Positions 18,332 to 29,694 of a DNA stretch of 64,000 bases are shown here, in pieces. The DNA lies in assembly GCA_030447505.1 (NCBI GenBank), contig JAUJOT010000008.1, positions 33,400-97,399 of the forward strand. The letters run 5' to 3'. The position numbers were made by a program, and so were the translations under genes. The first letter of the stretch is position 1. Each line of letters opens with the position of its first letter. This DNA is from Solirubrobacteraceae bacterium (GTDB lineage Bacteria > Actinomycetota > Thermoleophilia > Solirubrobacterales > Solirubrobacteraceae). The notes below the pieces were generated by a model. It saw only the letters and a list, made by a program, of their open reading frames with translations. It ran no database searches and was not told the DNA's origin.

Positions 18332-19051
18332 GTGACAAGCCGCATGCTGCTCGAGTACGACGGGACGCAGTTCGCGGGCTGGGCTCGGCAGCCCGGGCAG
18401 CGGACCGTGCAGGAGGAGGTCGAGAAGGCTCTTTCGGCGATCCTGCGCGAGGAGGTGCCGTTGGTCGTGGCCGGGCGCACCGATCGCGGCGTACATGCGT
18501 GGGGGCAGGTGTGCTCCTATGAGCATGAGGCGGTCGACCCACAGCGGCTCAACGCACTGCTGCCGCGTGACGTCGCGGTGCTGGACTGCAATCCCGCGCC
18601 GGACGGCTTCAGCGCGCGCCACGACGCGATCTCGCGCACGTACTGCTATCGCGTCCTGCACCGGCGCACGCGCTCGGTGTGGCACGAGAACCGCGCGCTG
18701 TGGCATGGCTGGGACCTGGACCTCGTCGCGCTGCACGCCTGCGCGCAGGCGCTCGTCGGCAGCCACGACTTCACCGCGTTCACGCCCAGCGACACCTACC
18801 ACAGGCGCTTCGAGCGCGAGGTGCTCGCCGCCGAGTGGCGCACGGACGGCGACCTGCTCGAGTTCTGGATCACGGCCGACACGTTCATGCGGCTGATGAA
18901 CCGCATCCTCGTCGGGACGGTGCTCGAGGTCGCGGCGGGGCGCCGCACGCTCGAGGACTTCGTCGCGCTGCTGCAGGGCGCGCCGCGCAGCCAGGCGGGT
19001 CAGACGGCGCCGCCGCACGGGCTCGCGCTGGCCCGCGTCGGCTACGCCTGA
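18332..19051 (+). CDS. truA: tRNA pseudouridine(38-40) synthase
   Basis: A 239-residue enzyme that isomerises uridines 38-40 in the tRNA anticodon arm. The catalytic motif VAGRTDRGVHAWGQ contains the essential Asp. The start LLEYDGTQFAGWARQPGQRTVQ is typical, as are the later ISRTYCYRVLH and FMRLMNRILVGT. The GTG start at 18332 gives the normal N-terminus. TruA often follows rplQ in actinobacteria, so it may be the distal end of the same transcript. Confidence 0.95.
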   Translation: MTSRMLLEYDGTQFAGWARQPGQRTVQEEVEKALSAILREEVPLVVAGRTDRGVHAWGQVCSYEHEAVDPQRLNALLPRDVAVLDCNPAPDGFSARHDAISRTYCYRVLHRRTRSVWHENRALWHGWDLDLVALHACAQALVGSHDFTAFTPSDTYHRRFEREVLAAEWRTDGDLLEFWITADTFMRLMNRILVGTVLEVAAGRRTLEDFVALLQGAPRSQAGQTAPPHGLALARVGYA

Positions 19052-19077
19052 ACCCCTGACTATCCTCGGTGACCGCC

Positions 19078-21947
<2,870 letters not shown>

Positions 21948-21962
21948 CGCAACCCCCAGGCC

Positions 21963-23219
21963 CTATCGGCCACGCACCCGCGGCACCGTTCCCCCGGCGT
22001 CGGGCGCGTCCGGCCCAGCGCTGCTGAGGCGCGCTATCGCGGCAGCGATGCGGTCCTCGCGCGACTTGGCCGCGTTCGTGTTCGCGCGGTTGAACATCAG
22101 CGCAAAGCCGAGGTCGCGGCCGCCGGCGGTGCGGCAGTAGCCCGCCAGTGCGCTGACGCCGCGCAGCGTGCCGGTCTTCACCTGGCATCTGCGCGCCGCC
22201 GCGCTGCGGCGCATGCGCGCCTTGACGGTGCCGGTCGCGCCCGTCACCGCCAGCGAGGCACGGAAGCTCGAGGCGATGTCCTGGTTGTGCATCCGCTCGA
22301 GCAGGCGGACGACCTGGCGTGGCGTCGCGCGGTTGGAGCGCGACAGTCCCGAGCCGTCGACGACGCGCGGGCGCACGCCGAAGTCGTCGAGTGTGTCGCG
22401 CACGACGTCGGCGCCGGCGGCCGTGGTCCCGCTGTCGCGATAGCGGGCGCCGAGCTCCTTGAAGAGCATCTCGGCGGCGAAGTTGTTCGACGGTGCGTTG
22501 ATGAAGCGCGCAAGCTCGCGCAGCGGCATCGACGGGACCGAAGCGAACGTCTTCGCGCCCTCCGGCGCGGTCCCGGCACGACTCCTGCCCCTGACCGCGA
22601 CGCCGGCGGCTCGCAGTCGAGCGGCAAAGCGCGCGGCGGCGAAGCGTCCGGCGTCGAACCGCGCACGTCCGCGGAAGATCCCGCGGTCGTAGGCGAGCGC
22701 GCTCAGCACGCCGCCGAGGTCGAAGTCGTACCCGCTGCAGCAGCCGGCGCGGCGGGCGTCGTACGCGCTCTCGTCGCCGATGATCGCACCCTCGATGCGG
22801 CGGATTCCCGCGACGAGCACCGCTCGCGCGAGCAACGTGGCCGACGCTTCGCCGAAGAAGGGGTCGCCGCCGCCGACGAGCACGAGATCGCCGCGCAGGA
22901 CGCCGCCCGGCTCGACGATCGCGGCCGGCGCCGCGACGGCGTTCGTCTGCAGCGTCGCCAACGGGCCCATCCGCAGCAGCGCACTCGACGTCGTGAAGAG
23001 CTTCTCGACCGAGGCGGGGATGCGGACGACGTTCTCGCGCAGGGCGAAGAGCTCTTCGCCGCTGTCCATGTCGCGCACGTAGGCGCCCGAGCTCGAGGGC
23101 GCCAGGCGCATCTCGCGCGCGAGCTTCTTCTTGAGGTCGGACTCGTCGTAGCCGGCCGCAGGCGTGGCGCCTGCGAGCGTCGCGAGAAGCGCGAGCAGCG
23201 TTGCGAAGACGCGTTGCAT
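21963..23219 (-). CDS. dacB: D-alanyl-D-alanine carboxypeptidase/endopeptidase (PBP4, peptidase S13)
   Basis: A 418-residue secreted or membrane-attached penicillin-binding protein that trims or cleaves peptidoglycan cross-links. The N-terminus MQRVFATLLALLATLAGATPAAG is a signal peptide. The three active-site motifs are SVEK (SxxK, about residue 55), SNN (APSNNFAAEM) and KTG (CQVKTGTLRG). The large insert domain of class C PBPs lies between the first two. ATG at 23219 places the signal peptide correctly; a longer frame adds a Cys-rich leader without sense. Confidence 0.93.
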   Translation of the reverse strand: MQRVFATLLALLATLAGATPAAGYDESDLKKKLAREMRLAPSSSGAYVRDMDSGEELFALRENVVRIPASVEKLFTTSSALLRMGPLATLQTNAVAAPAAIVEPGGVLRGDLVLVGGGDPFFGEASATLLARAVLVAGIRRIEGAIIGDESAYDARRAGCCSGYDFDLGGVLSALAYDRGIFRGRARFDAGRFAAARFAARLRAAGVAVRGRSRAGTAPEGAKTFASVPSMPLRELARFINAPSNNFAAEMLFKELGARYRDSGTTAAGADVVRDTLDDFGVRPRVVDGSGLSRSNRATPRQVVRLLERMHNQDIASSFRASLAVTGATGTVKARMRRSAAARRCQVKTGTLRGVSALAGYCRTAGGRDLGFALMFNRANTNAAKSREDRIAAAIARLSSAGPDAPDAGGTVPRVRGR

Positions 23220-23421
23220 CGTCGATAGACAACAACACCGGCCGCTCGAAGGTGCGCAGACAGACGAGCAACCCCGACCCGGGCGCACTCGAGATGGCCG
23301 GCTTCAGTCGGTCACGAGCGCAGCTGAGCTTCGGCTCCGGCGCTTGCGCGGCGCGGCCGCCCCCGCAACGTCGCGCGCCCGCGAGCTCGCGGGCGCGGCG
23401 TGCATCGGTCCGTGACGAGGC

Positions 23422-23595
23422 TCAGAGCTTGACGGGCTCGGCGCGCTGCTCGGCGTCGAGGCTCGTGAGGAAGAGCGTCTTGTCAATCCTGCCCTGGAAG
23501 ATCGGTACCCCCAGTTCCATGCACTTGGAGATCACGTCGCGGCGGTCGAGACCTGCTTCGCGAGCGAGTTCCGTGGGGGTGAGGTGATTGGGCAT
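23422..23595 (-). CDS. Small HTH-like protein, unknown function
   Basis: A 57-residue protein starting MPNHLTPTELAREAGLDRRDV and containing MELGVPIFQGRIDKTLFLTSL. The first half looks like a compact three-helix fold as in MerR-type helix-turn-helix or the IF-2 N-terminal domain; this is inference from pattern. It has a good ribosome-binding site (AGGAGGG) and a recognisable promoter upstream, which supports expression. It is transcribed apart from dacB. Confidence 0.65.
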   Translation of the reverse strand: MPNHLTPTELAREAGLDRRDVISKCMELGVPIFQGRIDKTLFLTSLDAEQRAEPVKL

Positions 23596-23634
23596 CGGCA
23601 GAGACCCTCCTGGTGTGGTTTAGAGCACACGTGT

Positions 23635-23663
23635 CTTGTACCACCCCGGGTGGACGGGCTCAA
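23635..23663 (-). promoter_or_regulatory. Sigma-70-type promoter with palindrome in the spacer
   Basis: On the minus strand TTGAGC (-35, 23663-23658) is followed by a 17-base spacer and TACAAG (-10, 23640-23635), about 40 bases before the ATG of the 57-residue HTH-like protein. The spacer holds CCACCC-G-GGGTGG, a near-perfect dyad at 23641-23653 that could be an operator. Confidence 0.5.
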
Positions 23664-23672
23664 CGCGAATCG

Positions 23673-24428
23673 TCAGATCGGATTGGGAACGTCAACGAAT
23701 CGATGCCGAATATCGAAGCGTTCTGCCAGCAGGTCGCCGACTCTGCGGACGCCGAACGTCTCCGTCGCGTAGTGGCCGGCGGCGACGAAATGGATGCCGT
23801 CCTCCTGGGCCTGGGCCATGACTCGCTCGACGGGCTCGCCCGTCAGAAACGCGTCGTGGCCGGCTGAGACCGCGTCCGCGAGGTAGCCCGAGCCGCCGCC
23901 GGAGACGATCCCGATCATGCGAACCTGCGCGGGCCCGGCGAGAAACGCCAGCGGCTCGCGGCCGGTCAGCCGCCCGACGCGCTCGACGAGCTCGGCGGCC
24001 GTGATGCCGTCGCCGTCGAAGCGCGCGGCGACCCCGATCGGCGAACCGCGATGCAACGCGAAGGGCTCCTGCGAAGAGCAGCCCAAGCCGGCCGCGATCA
24101 GCGCGTTGTTGCCGACCGCGGGATGGGCGTCGAGCGGCAGGTGATAGGCGGCGAGCGCCATGTCGTGCTCGAAGAGCAGCTGCAGGCGCCGCTTGGACGA
24201 CGCCGTGAGCGCCAACGGCGCGGCGTTCCAGAACAGCCCGTGGTGGACGAGGACGAGGTCGCCGTCATGCTCGGCCGCGCGCTCGAACAGCTCGGCGCTG
24301 GCCGACACGCCGGTGACGACGGTTTGCACCCGCTCGGGGCCGGGCACCTGCAGTCCGTTGGGTCCGTAGTCCTGAAACGACGCGGGCGACAGGAGCTCCT
24401 CGAGGTAGGCGATGATGTTGTCGAGCAC
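23673..24428 (-). CDS. Nif3-like dinuclear metal-centre protein
   Basis: A 251-residue member of the NIF3/YbgI (GTP cyclohydrolase I type 2-like) family, which forms hexamers with two metals per subunit; the cellular role is uncertain. The evidence is DYGPNGLQVPG near the N-terminus, VLVHHGLFWN with the HH metal ligands, YHLPLDAHP, and the C-terminal TGEPVERV and GHYATETFGVRRVGDLL. GTG 24428 gives a family-like N-terminus; GTG 24452 is an in-frame alternative. It is divergent from the sigma-factor gene. Confidence 0.85.
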   Translation of the reverse strand: MLDNIIAYLEELLSPASFQDYGPNGLQVPGPERVQTVVTGVSASAELFERAAEHDGDLVLVHHGLFWNAAPLALTASSKRRLQLLFEHDMALAAYHLPLDAHPAVGNNALIAAGLGCSSQEPFALHRGSPIGVAARFDGDGITAAELVERVGRLTGREPLAFLAGPAQVRMIGIVSGGGSGYLADAVSAGHDAFLTGEPVERVMAQAQEDGIHFVAAGHYATETFGVRRVGDLLAERFDIRHRFVDVPNPI

Positions 24429-24527
24429 GCCCGCGAACGCTACAGTTGCCACGGCTGTCGAAGAACCCGGGCGACGCAGGACGCGGACCCCGGCAGTCGT
24501 GGACCACGGAATGGAACAGGGGACTTC

Positions 24528-26141
24528 ATGTCGGCCTTGGCAGTCGTAACCAGGCCAACGGATGGCGACACGGACGATCGCGAGCTCGTCGCACGCGTGC
24601 GCGCCGGCGACGACCGGGGCTTCGAGCTGCTCTTCGGGCGCTACCAGCCGCGGATCGCCGCCTACGTGCGCGCAATGGTCCGCGACCACGGCCGTGCCGA
24701 GGACATCACGCAGGAGGTCTTCATCTCGGCCCTGCGGCGGATGCGCGCGGAGACCGAGCGCGAGATCGTCTTCAAGCCCTGGATCTTCGAGATCGCGAAG
24801 AACAAGTGCATCGACGCGTTTCGCCGCACACGCAACGCGAGCGAGGTCTCCTTCGACGCGCGCGACGCGATCGGCGCCGACGAGCACGGGCGGCTCGCCG
24901 AGCCTGGTGCGACGCCGGACTCCGCGGTCGAGGGCAAGATCGCGATCGACAACCTGTGCGGCGCGTTCGTCGGCCTCTCGTCGGTGCACCACGACATCCT
25001 CGTGCTGCGCGAGCTCGAGGGGCTGTCCTACCGCGAGATCGGCGATCGCCTCGGCATGAGCAGGGCGGCCGTCGAGAGCACGCTGTTTCGCGCTCGCAAG
25101 CGGCTGACCGAGGAGTACGAGGAGATCGTCAGCGGCGAGCGCTGCCTGCGCGTGCAGCGGATCGTCGATGCCTCCGGCGGGCGCGCCGCGGGGCGGCGCG
25201 ACCAGCGCCGCATGGGTCGTCACCTCGCGTACTGCCAGCCCTGCCGGCGCTACGCGGGCCGGGCCGGCATCGCTCTGGAAACGGTTGCGCGGCCGGCCGC
25301 AGGGGCGGCGCGGATCGCCGCGTTCCTGCCGCTGCCGGCGTTCCTGCGCCGGCGCTGGGGCGGCGACGATGGGGCCCCGCTGCTCGGTCACGGCGGCTCG
25401 CTGAGCCAGTGGTCGGCGAACGTCGCCACCGTCGTCGATCCCGCGGTCGCGTCGAGCTGGGCGAAGGCCGTCGCGGCGGCGGCGACCGTGGCGGTCGCCG
25501 GGATGGGCGCGGGCGCGGCATTCACCGATCGCGCGCCGCTTGACCCGTTCGGCGCGTCGCAGGCCCAGCTGAAGCAGTCCGCCTCCCGGCCGCCGGGGGG
25601 CCAGGTCGATGCACTCGCGGCGAGCGGGGCGGCGAAGCGCGGCGCGCAGGGCACGCAGTCTGTGCGCGTCGGGCGGCCGGTGCAGCCTCGCGCCGCGCAG
25701 CCGGCGCCCGTCGGTCGTCGCCGGGGCCGGATGCCGGCCGCGCCCGGCGGCAGCCCGTCGCAGCCCGCCAGCCAGTCGGATCGCCCGTTCGGCTCGGACT
25801 CGGGGTTGCCGACGGTCTTCGGGGGCGCAGTTGCGAGCGGAGCCCAGCGTGCGCTCGAGCCGGAGCGCCCCGCGGAGCGCGTGCTCGACACGGTCGTCCG
25901 GGCGCCGGGCGAGCCCGACGCCGCCGGCAGCAGGCCGATCGGCACGACAACGCCCGACCCGTCGCAGCTGTCGCACGGCAGCGAGGCTCCCGCCACCGGC
26001 ACCGTCGTCGACGAGGCCATGACGGGGACGCCAGACCCGGCCGCCGCGGACGCGAGCGCAGCCACGATCCAGGCCGGCGTCTCGTCCGCGATGTCCGGCG
26101 TGGTCGCCGCCAAGACGACGACACTGAACAGCCTCGGTTGA
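24528..26141 (+). CDS. ECF sigma factor with C-terminal zinc-finger/membrane extension
   Basis: A 537-residue protein. Residues about 20-100 are sigma region 2 (FELLFGRYQPRIAAYV, AEDITQEVFISALRRM) and about 145-195 are sigma region 4 (LVLRELEGLSYREIGDRLGMS then AAVESTLFRARKRL). Next comes a short His/Cys motif (MGRHLAYCQPCRRYA) like the zinc finger of anti-sigma factors, then a probable transmembrane segment (KAVAAAATVAVAGMGAGAAF) and a 200-residue Pro/Ala/Ser-rich tail. The layout suggests a sigma factor tethered to the membrane by its own anti-sigma-like part. ATG 24528 fits the sigma N-terminus. Confidence 0.85.
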   Translation: MSALAVVTRPTDGDTDDRELVARVRAGDDRGFELLFGRYQPRIAAYVRAMVRDHGRAEDITQEVFISALRRMRAETEREIVFKPWIFEIAKNKCIDAFRRTRNASEVSFDARDAIGADEHGRLAEPGATPDSAVEGKIAIDNLCGAFVGLSSVHHDILVLRELEGLSYREIGDRLGMSRAAVESTLFRARKRLTEEYEEIVSGERCLRVQRIVDASGGRAAGRRDQRRMGRHLAYCQPCRRYAGRAGIALETVARPAAGAARIAAFLPLPAFLRRRWGGDDGAPLLGHGGSLSQWSANVATVVDPAVASSWAKAVAAAATVAVAGMGAGAAFTDRAPLDPFGASQAQLKQSASRPPGGQVDALAASGAAKRGAQGTQSVRVGRPVQPRAAQPAPVGRRRGRMPAAPGGSPSQPASQSDRPFGSDSGLPTVFGGAVASGAQRALEPERPAERVLDTVVRAPGEPDAAGSRPIGTTTPDPSQLSHGSEAPATGTVVDEAMTGTPDPAAADASAATIQAGVSSAMSGVVAAKTTTLNSLG

Positions 26142-26273
26142 TGAGCGCGGCGACGGCGAGCTCGAGCCGTTCGCCGACATCGCCCTTTACGCGCTCGGCG
26201 CGGACTTCGCCGATCGCCAGCCGGAGTTGACGGACGAGCGGTCGCAGGGTCGTCGTGAGATAATGCCGAGCAT

Positions 26274-26347
26274 CGGGGCGTGGCGCAGCTTGGTAGCGCG
26301 CACCGTTCGGGTCGGTGAGGTCCCCGGTTCAAATCCGGGCGCCCCGA
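26274..26347 (+). tRNA. tRNA-Pro (anticodon CGG)
   Basis: The 7-bp acceptor stem CGGGGCG/CGCCCCG closes a full cloverleaf. The D arm is GCGC...GCGC, the anticodon arm CACCG-TTCGGGT-CGGTG gives CGG at loop positions 34-36, and the T arm is CCCGG-TTCAAAT-CCGGG. The discriminator base is A and CCA is not encoded. The length is 74 nt. Confidence 0.97.
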
Positions 26348-26440
26348 TACAGGCTCGTCGAACCGCCACCACTGCTGCTTCGTGGCTCTGGGCGAACAGC
26401 GGGTACACGACATCGACCGAGCGAGCAACGAGGAGAGACG

Positions 26441-27127
26441 ATGAAGCCCAAGGATCGCGTCGAGACGGTCGCCAAGACGAAGGCCGGTGCGCAGCAGGAG
26501 AAGCTGTCCAGCGGCAAGGAGCCCGCGCCCGGCGCGAGGTACACGATCCCGGAGATCGAGGTCGAGGCGATCATCGAGAACTGGCCCGCGGCACCGAAGA
26601 AGGTCGTGCAGGAAGTGATGAAGCGCTATGGGTTGCCCAACGAGGCGACGCCGACGATGCTCGTCTGGCATGACAGCGGGCCCTGGAAGCGCACGATCGT
26701 CACGAGCGACGAGACCGCGCACGACTTCCCGACGCCGCACACCGACTACATCTCGCAGACGCTCAACTACGACGTGCCACCCGAGAAGCTGCCCGAGCTC
26801 GCGCAGTTCGACGGCAGCCTGATCGTCTACCGCACCGCCGGCCAGGTGACCGCCTCGTGCGACAACGAGGGCGCGAACCTGCTGACCGTCAACCTCATGC
26901 ACGACATCGTCACCGGCAAGCGCACCGTCGACGAAGCGCGCGCGGAGTTCGGCGAGCAGCAGGCGGCCTGGCTGATGAACCGCGAGGCGCCCTACACCGA
27001 GGCGATCCAGTTCGCGCAGCCCTCCGAGGGCGAGACCGGCTACCGCGACGAGCCGGTGATGAAGGCGCCGACGGTCCGCCAGACGGTCGAGAAGGTCAAA
27101 GATGTCCTGACCGGCCGAGACGGGTGA
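26441..27127 (+). CDS. Conserved-looking protein of unknown function
   Basis: A 228-residue soluble protein with an AGGAGAG ribosome-binding site seven bases before ATG 26441. I do not recognise the family. It has a charged N-terminus (KPKDRVETVAKTKAG), a region rich in aromatic and acidic residues (MLVWHDSGPWKRTIVTSDE, HDFPTPHTDYISQTLNY), and a segment reading FDGSLIVYRTAGQVTASCDNEGAN. There is no signal peptide or membrane segment. It stands alone after tRNA-Pro and converges on the SDR gene. Confidence 0.75.
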   Translation: MKPKDRVETVAKTKAGAQQEKLSSGKEPAPGARYTIPEIEVEAIIENWPAAPKKVVQEVMKRYGLPNEATPTMLVWHDSGPWKRTIVTSDETAHDFPTPHTDYISQTLNYDVPPEKLPELAQFDGSLIVYRTAGQVTASCDNEGANLLTVNLMHDIVTGKRTVDEARAEFGEQQAAWLMNREAPYTEAIQFAQPSEGETGYRDEPVMKAPTVRQTVEKVKDVLTGRDG

Positions 27128-27189
27128 GAGCGCTGCGCTGAACTGTGCGGCCCAGGAGGGCTTCGAGGCGTCGAACGCGTTCGAGCAGC

Positions 27190-28206
27190 TCAGTGGCATC
27201 GTCGCCGGCGCCGTCGGCGCGCCGCGAGCGCGTACGCAGCGGCGCCGGCGAGCAGGATCCGTCGACGCGCCGGACGCTGGTCGAGCTGCCGCGTGTAGAC
27301 GCTGCTCGAGAGTGCGAAGCGCCCGTGGGACCCGGTCGGTCCGTTCGCCGTTCCGGGCTGGAAGAGGTTGCCGGCGGTGACCGATTCGGGGTGCTCGCTT
27401 CGCTGGCGGGCAAAGCCCTGTCCACCGAACAGCAACAGTCGGTCGGTGAACCTCGGAGCCAGGCGATGGGAAAGCGTCAGCGCCTTACCGGCGCCGCCGA
27501 CGACGATGTCGCGAACCCGATGCTCGGCGGCATACAGGATCGCGTCGGCGACCGCCTGAGGCTGGTACACCGGCGGCAACGGCGCCGGCCGGACGCCCAG
27601 CCGCGACGCGGCGTGATCGAAGAGGGGCGTGTTGATCGAGGACGGCAGGATCGTCGTCACGCCGATGCCGGCGTGCTCGTGCTCGAGCTCGAGCCGCAGC
27701 GCGTCCATGAGCCCGACGACGCCCGCCTTGGCGGCGCAGTACGGCGCCTGGAGCGGGACGGAGCGGGCCCCGAGGCCTGACGAGATCCCGATGATGGTGC
27801 CCTGCCCCTGGGCGCGCATGTGCGGCAACGCTGCCTTGATTCCGTGGACGTGACCGAGCAGGTCGACGTCGATCACCCGCCGAATCTCCTCGACGGGGAG
27901 GTCGGACATCAGCCCGTACGCCGAGACGGCCGCGCCGTTGACCCACGTGTCGATGCGTCCGAAGCTGTCAACAGCGCGTTGCGCCAGCGCCTCGACCGCG
28001 GGCCACTCCGCGACGTCCGTCGGAACGGCGACGGCGCGCCCGCCCGCCCGCTCGACCTCGGCAGCGGCACGCTCGAGCGCGGGGGCGCCGCGGGCGGCGA
28101 GTACCACGCTCGCCCCCCGCCGCCCCAGCTCGACGGCCGTCGCGAGGCCGATCCCCGACGAGCCGCCGGTGATCACCACGACCTGGTCTGCGATCGGCGT
28201 CGGCAT
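27190..28206 (-). CDS. Short-chain dehydrogenase/reductase
   Basis: A 338-residue SDR. The cofactor site is VVVITGGSSGIGLATA (residues 7-22), NG/NNAG-equivalent VNGAAVSAYG, catalytic Ser in IGISSGLGARS and the YxxxK motif in YCAAKAGV. An unusual C-terminal 80 residues include the basic stretch [10 protein letters not shown] after a hydrophobic AGAAAYALAA, perhaps a membrane anchor. It is the last gene of the PHA-type operon; its ATG at 28206 lies one base after the upstream stop. The substrate is unknown. Confidence 0.85.
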   Translation of the reverse strand: MPTPIADQVVVITGGSSGIGLATAVELGRRGASVVLAARGAPALERAAAEVERAGGRAVAVPTDVAEWPAVEALAQRAVDSFGRIDTWVNGAAVSAYGLMSDLPVEEIRRVIDVDLLGHVHGIKAALPHMRAQGQGTIIGISSGLGARSVPLQAPYCAAKAGVVGLMDALRLELEHEHAGIGVTTILPSSINTPLFDHAASRLGVRPAPLPPVYQPQAVADAILYAAEHRVRDIVVGGAGKALTLSHRLAPRFTDRLLLFGGQGFARQRSEHPESVTAGNLFQPGTANGPTGSHGRFALSSSVYTRQLDQRPARRRILLAGAAAYALAARRRRRRRCH

Positions 28207-28207
28207 G

Positions 28208-28699
28208 TCAGAACGCCAGGCTCGAGCCGCCCATGCTGTGCAGCAGGCCGTACAGCACACCCGTGGTGAGGCCGAACATCAGGTGCCCGACGAACGACGT
28301 CCCGACGTCGAGTGCGCCGTAGTTCTTGTAGGCGAAGCCCTGGCCGCCGACGGTGCCTGTCGCGGGATCCAGCGAGGGGATCTTGGCGACCACCGGTCCA
28401 GCGATCGTGTAGTGGATCAGCCCGCCGACGAGGCCCCACAGCCATAGGTTGTCGTCTGCGCCGATGATCTGGAAGAACAGCGCGTACAGGATCGCGGCGA
28501 ACACGGCGATGCCCTGATGGAAGATGAACCCCGCGAAGTAGCCGGCGCCGCCCTCGACGCGCAGCAGGTTCTGGCCCCACGTCCGGAAGATGTTCTGCTT
28601 GACGGGCAGGCCCATCGCCTTCTGCATGTAGACGGGGCCCTCCATGATCGCGCCGGCGATCAGCCCGGCGAGAATCGCGGGTCCTATCTCGAAGTCCAT
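28208..28699 (-). CDS. Integral membrane protein, unknown function
   Basis: A 163-residue protein with four hydrophobic segments: ILAGLIAGAIMEGPVY, FAGFIFHQGIAVFAAILYALFF, LWLWGLVGGLIHYTIAGPVV and VGHLMFGLTTGVLYGLL. Each is broken by Gly and some carry His. I do not recognise a family. Its ATG lies inside the last 16 bases of the hydrolase gene, so the two are translationally coupled and probably act in the same storage-polymer operon. Confidence 0.75.
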   Translation of the reverse strand: MDFEIGPAILAGLIAGAIMEGPVYMQKAMGLPVKQNIFRTWGQNLLRVEGGAGYFAGFIFHQGIAVFAAILYALFFQIIGADDNLWLWGLVGGLIHYTIAGPVVAKIPSLDPATGTVGGQGFAYKNYGALDVGTSFVGHLMFGLTTGVLYGLLHSMGGSSLAF

Positions 28700-29691
28700 G
28701 CCTCAGCTCCTCTTCTTGGTGATTGCTTGAACGGTTGGTGCGACAGGGGAGACGCCCGCTGCGGCGCGCGGCGCCGCGGTGTCCGTCGCTGGGGGGCGGG
28801 CGGCGGCTGTGCGTCGTCGGCGTCGTTCGCGTGGCGGGCGAGGAAGGGAACGACGACGCGCAGGAACTCGTCTGGACGTTCCACGTGGGGCATGTGACCG
28901 CAGTCCTGGATGACGGCGAGTTCGCCATCGGGCAGCTGGCTTGCGGCGGCATGAGCGTGCGCGACGGGGACGACGAGGTCGTTCGCGCCCCAGACGACGA
29001 GGACGGGCATCGTCAGGCGGTGCAACTGGTCGAGCAACACCTGCCGTTGTCCCCAGGGTCCGAGCACCGCGCGCCTGGCGGCGATCGCGGCATCCAGGAA
29101 CCCGGGGAGCTTGGCGAGCCGGGCCTGCTCGGCCAGCCAGCCGGCGGGCGCGCGGTCGTAGCGCCAGAACAGCTCCGAGACTCGCGACATCTGACGCCCG
29201 ACGCCGCCGAACGGGCTGCGCGCGACGGCGGCCGCATACTCGCCGACGAACGGCAGCGTCTCGATCGCGAGGCTGGGATTGACCTGCCAACCCAGACCGG
29301 AGCTGTCGAGCAGCACGACGGCGGGGAAGCGCTCCGGTTCGGCCAGCGACAGCCACAGGGACAGCTGCCCGCCGAGCGAGTTGCCGACGAGCACAGGACG
29401 CTCGAGCCCGAGTGCGTCGAGGGTCGCGCTGACGAAGTCCCTCATGTATTCGCGCGTGTAGTCGATCCGCGCCCTGTCGGTGTCCGCGTGGCCGGGCAGG
29501 CTGAGCGCGAAGACGTGGTGCTCCCGGGCCAGCGCGGGGATCACCCACTGCCAGACCGCCGCGTTGTCGCCATCGCCGTGCAGCAGTACGACGGGCCGCC
29601 CCTCGCCGGCGGTCAGGACCTGCGACGTCACGCCGTCGACGACGACGCGCCGCTCCTCGATGACGTCGGTGAACTGCTCTTCGATGACCAT
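28684..29691 (-). CDS. Alpha/beta hydrolase
   Basis: A 335-residue hydrolase. The oxyanion region is VVLLHGDGDNAAVWQWV, the nucleophile Ser lies in VLVGNSLGGQLSLWL, the acid in WGANDLVVPV and the catalytic His in DCGHMPHVERPDEF. The C-terminal 50 residues are Pro/Arg-rich and look disordered. Its place between the reductase and the membrane protein of the PHA operon makes a polymer-depolymerase or thioesterase role possible, but the sequence does not prove it. Confidence 0.85.
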   Translation of the reverse strand: MVIEEQFTDVIEERRVVVDGVTSQVLTAGEGRPVVLLHGDGDNAAVWQWVIPALAREHHVFALSLPGHADTDRARIDYTREYMRDFVSATLDALGLERPVLVGNSLGGQLSLWLSLAEPERFPAVVLLDSSGLGWQVNPSLAIETLPFVGEYAAAVARSPFGGVGRQMSRVSELFWRYDRAPAGWLAEQARLAKLPGFLDAAIAARRAVLGPWGQRQVLLDQLHRLTMPVLVVWGANDLVVPVAHAHAAASQLPDGELAVIQDCGHMPHVERPDEFLRVVVPFLARHANDADDAQPPPAPQRRTPRRRAPQRASPLSHQPFKQSPRRGAEAWTSR

Positions 29692-29694
29692 GTC

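Noticed and set aside
26274..27127. tRNA-Pro as an integration site for a mobile element
   Set aside because: No integrase, no repeated tRNA 3' end and no change in base composition downstream.
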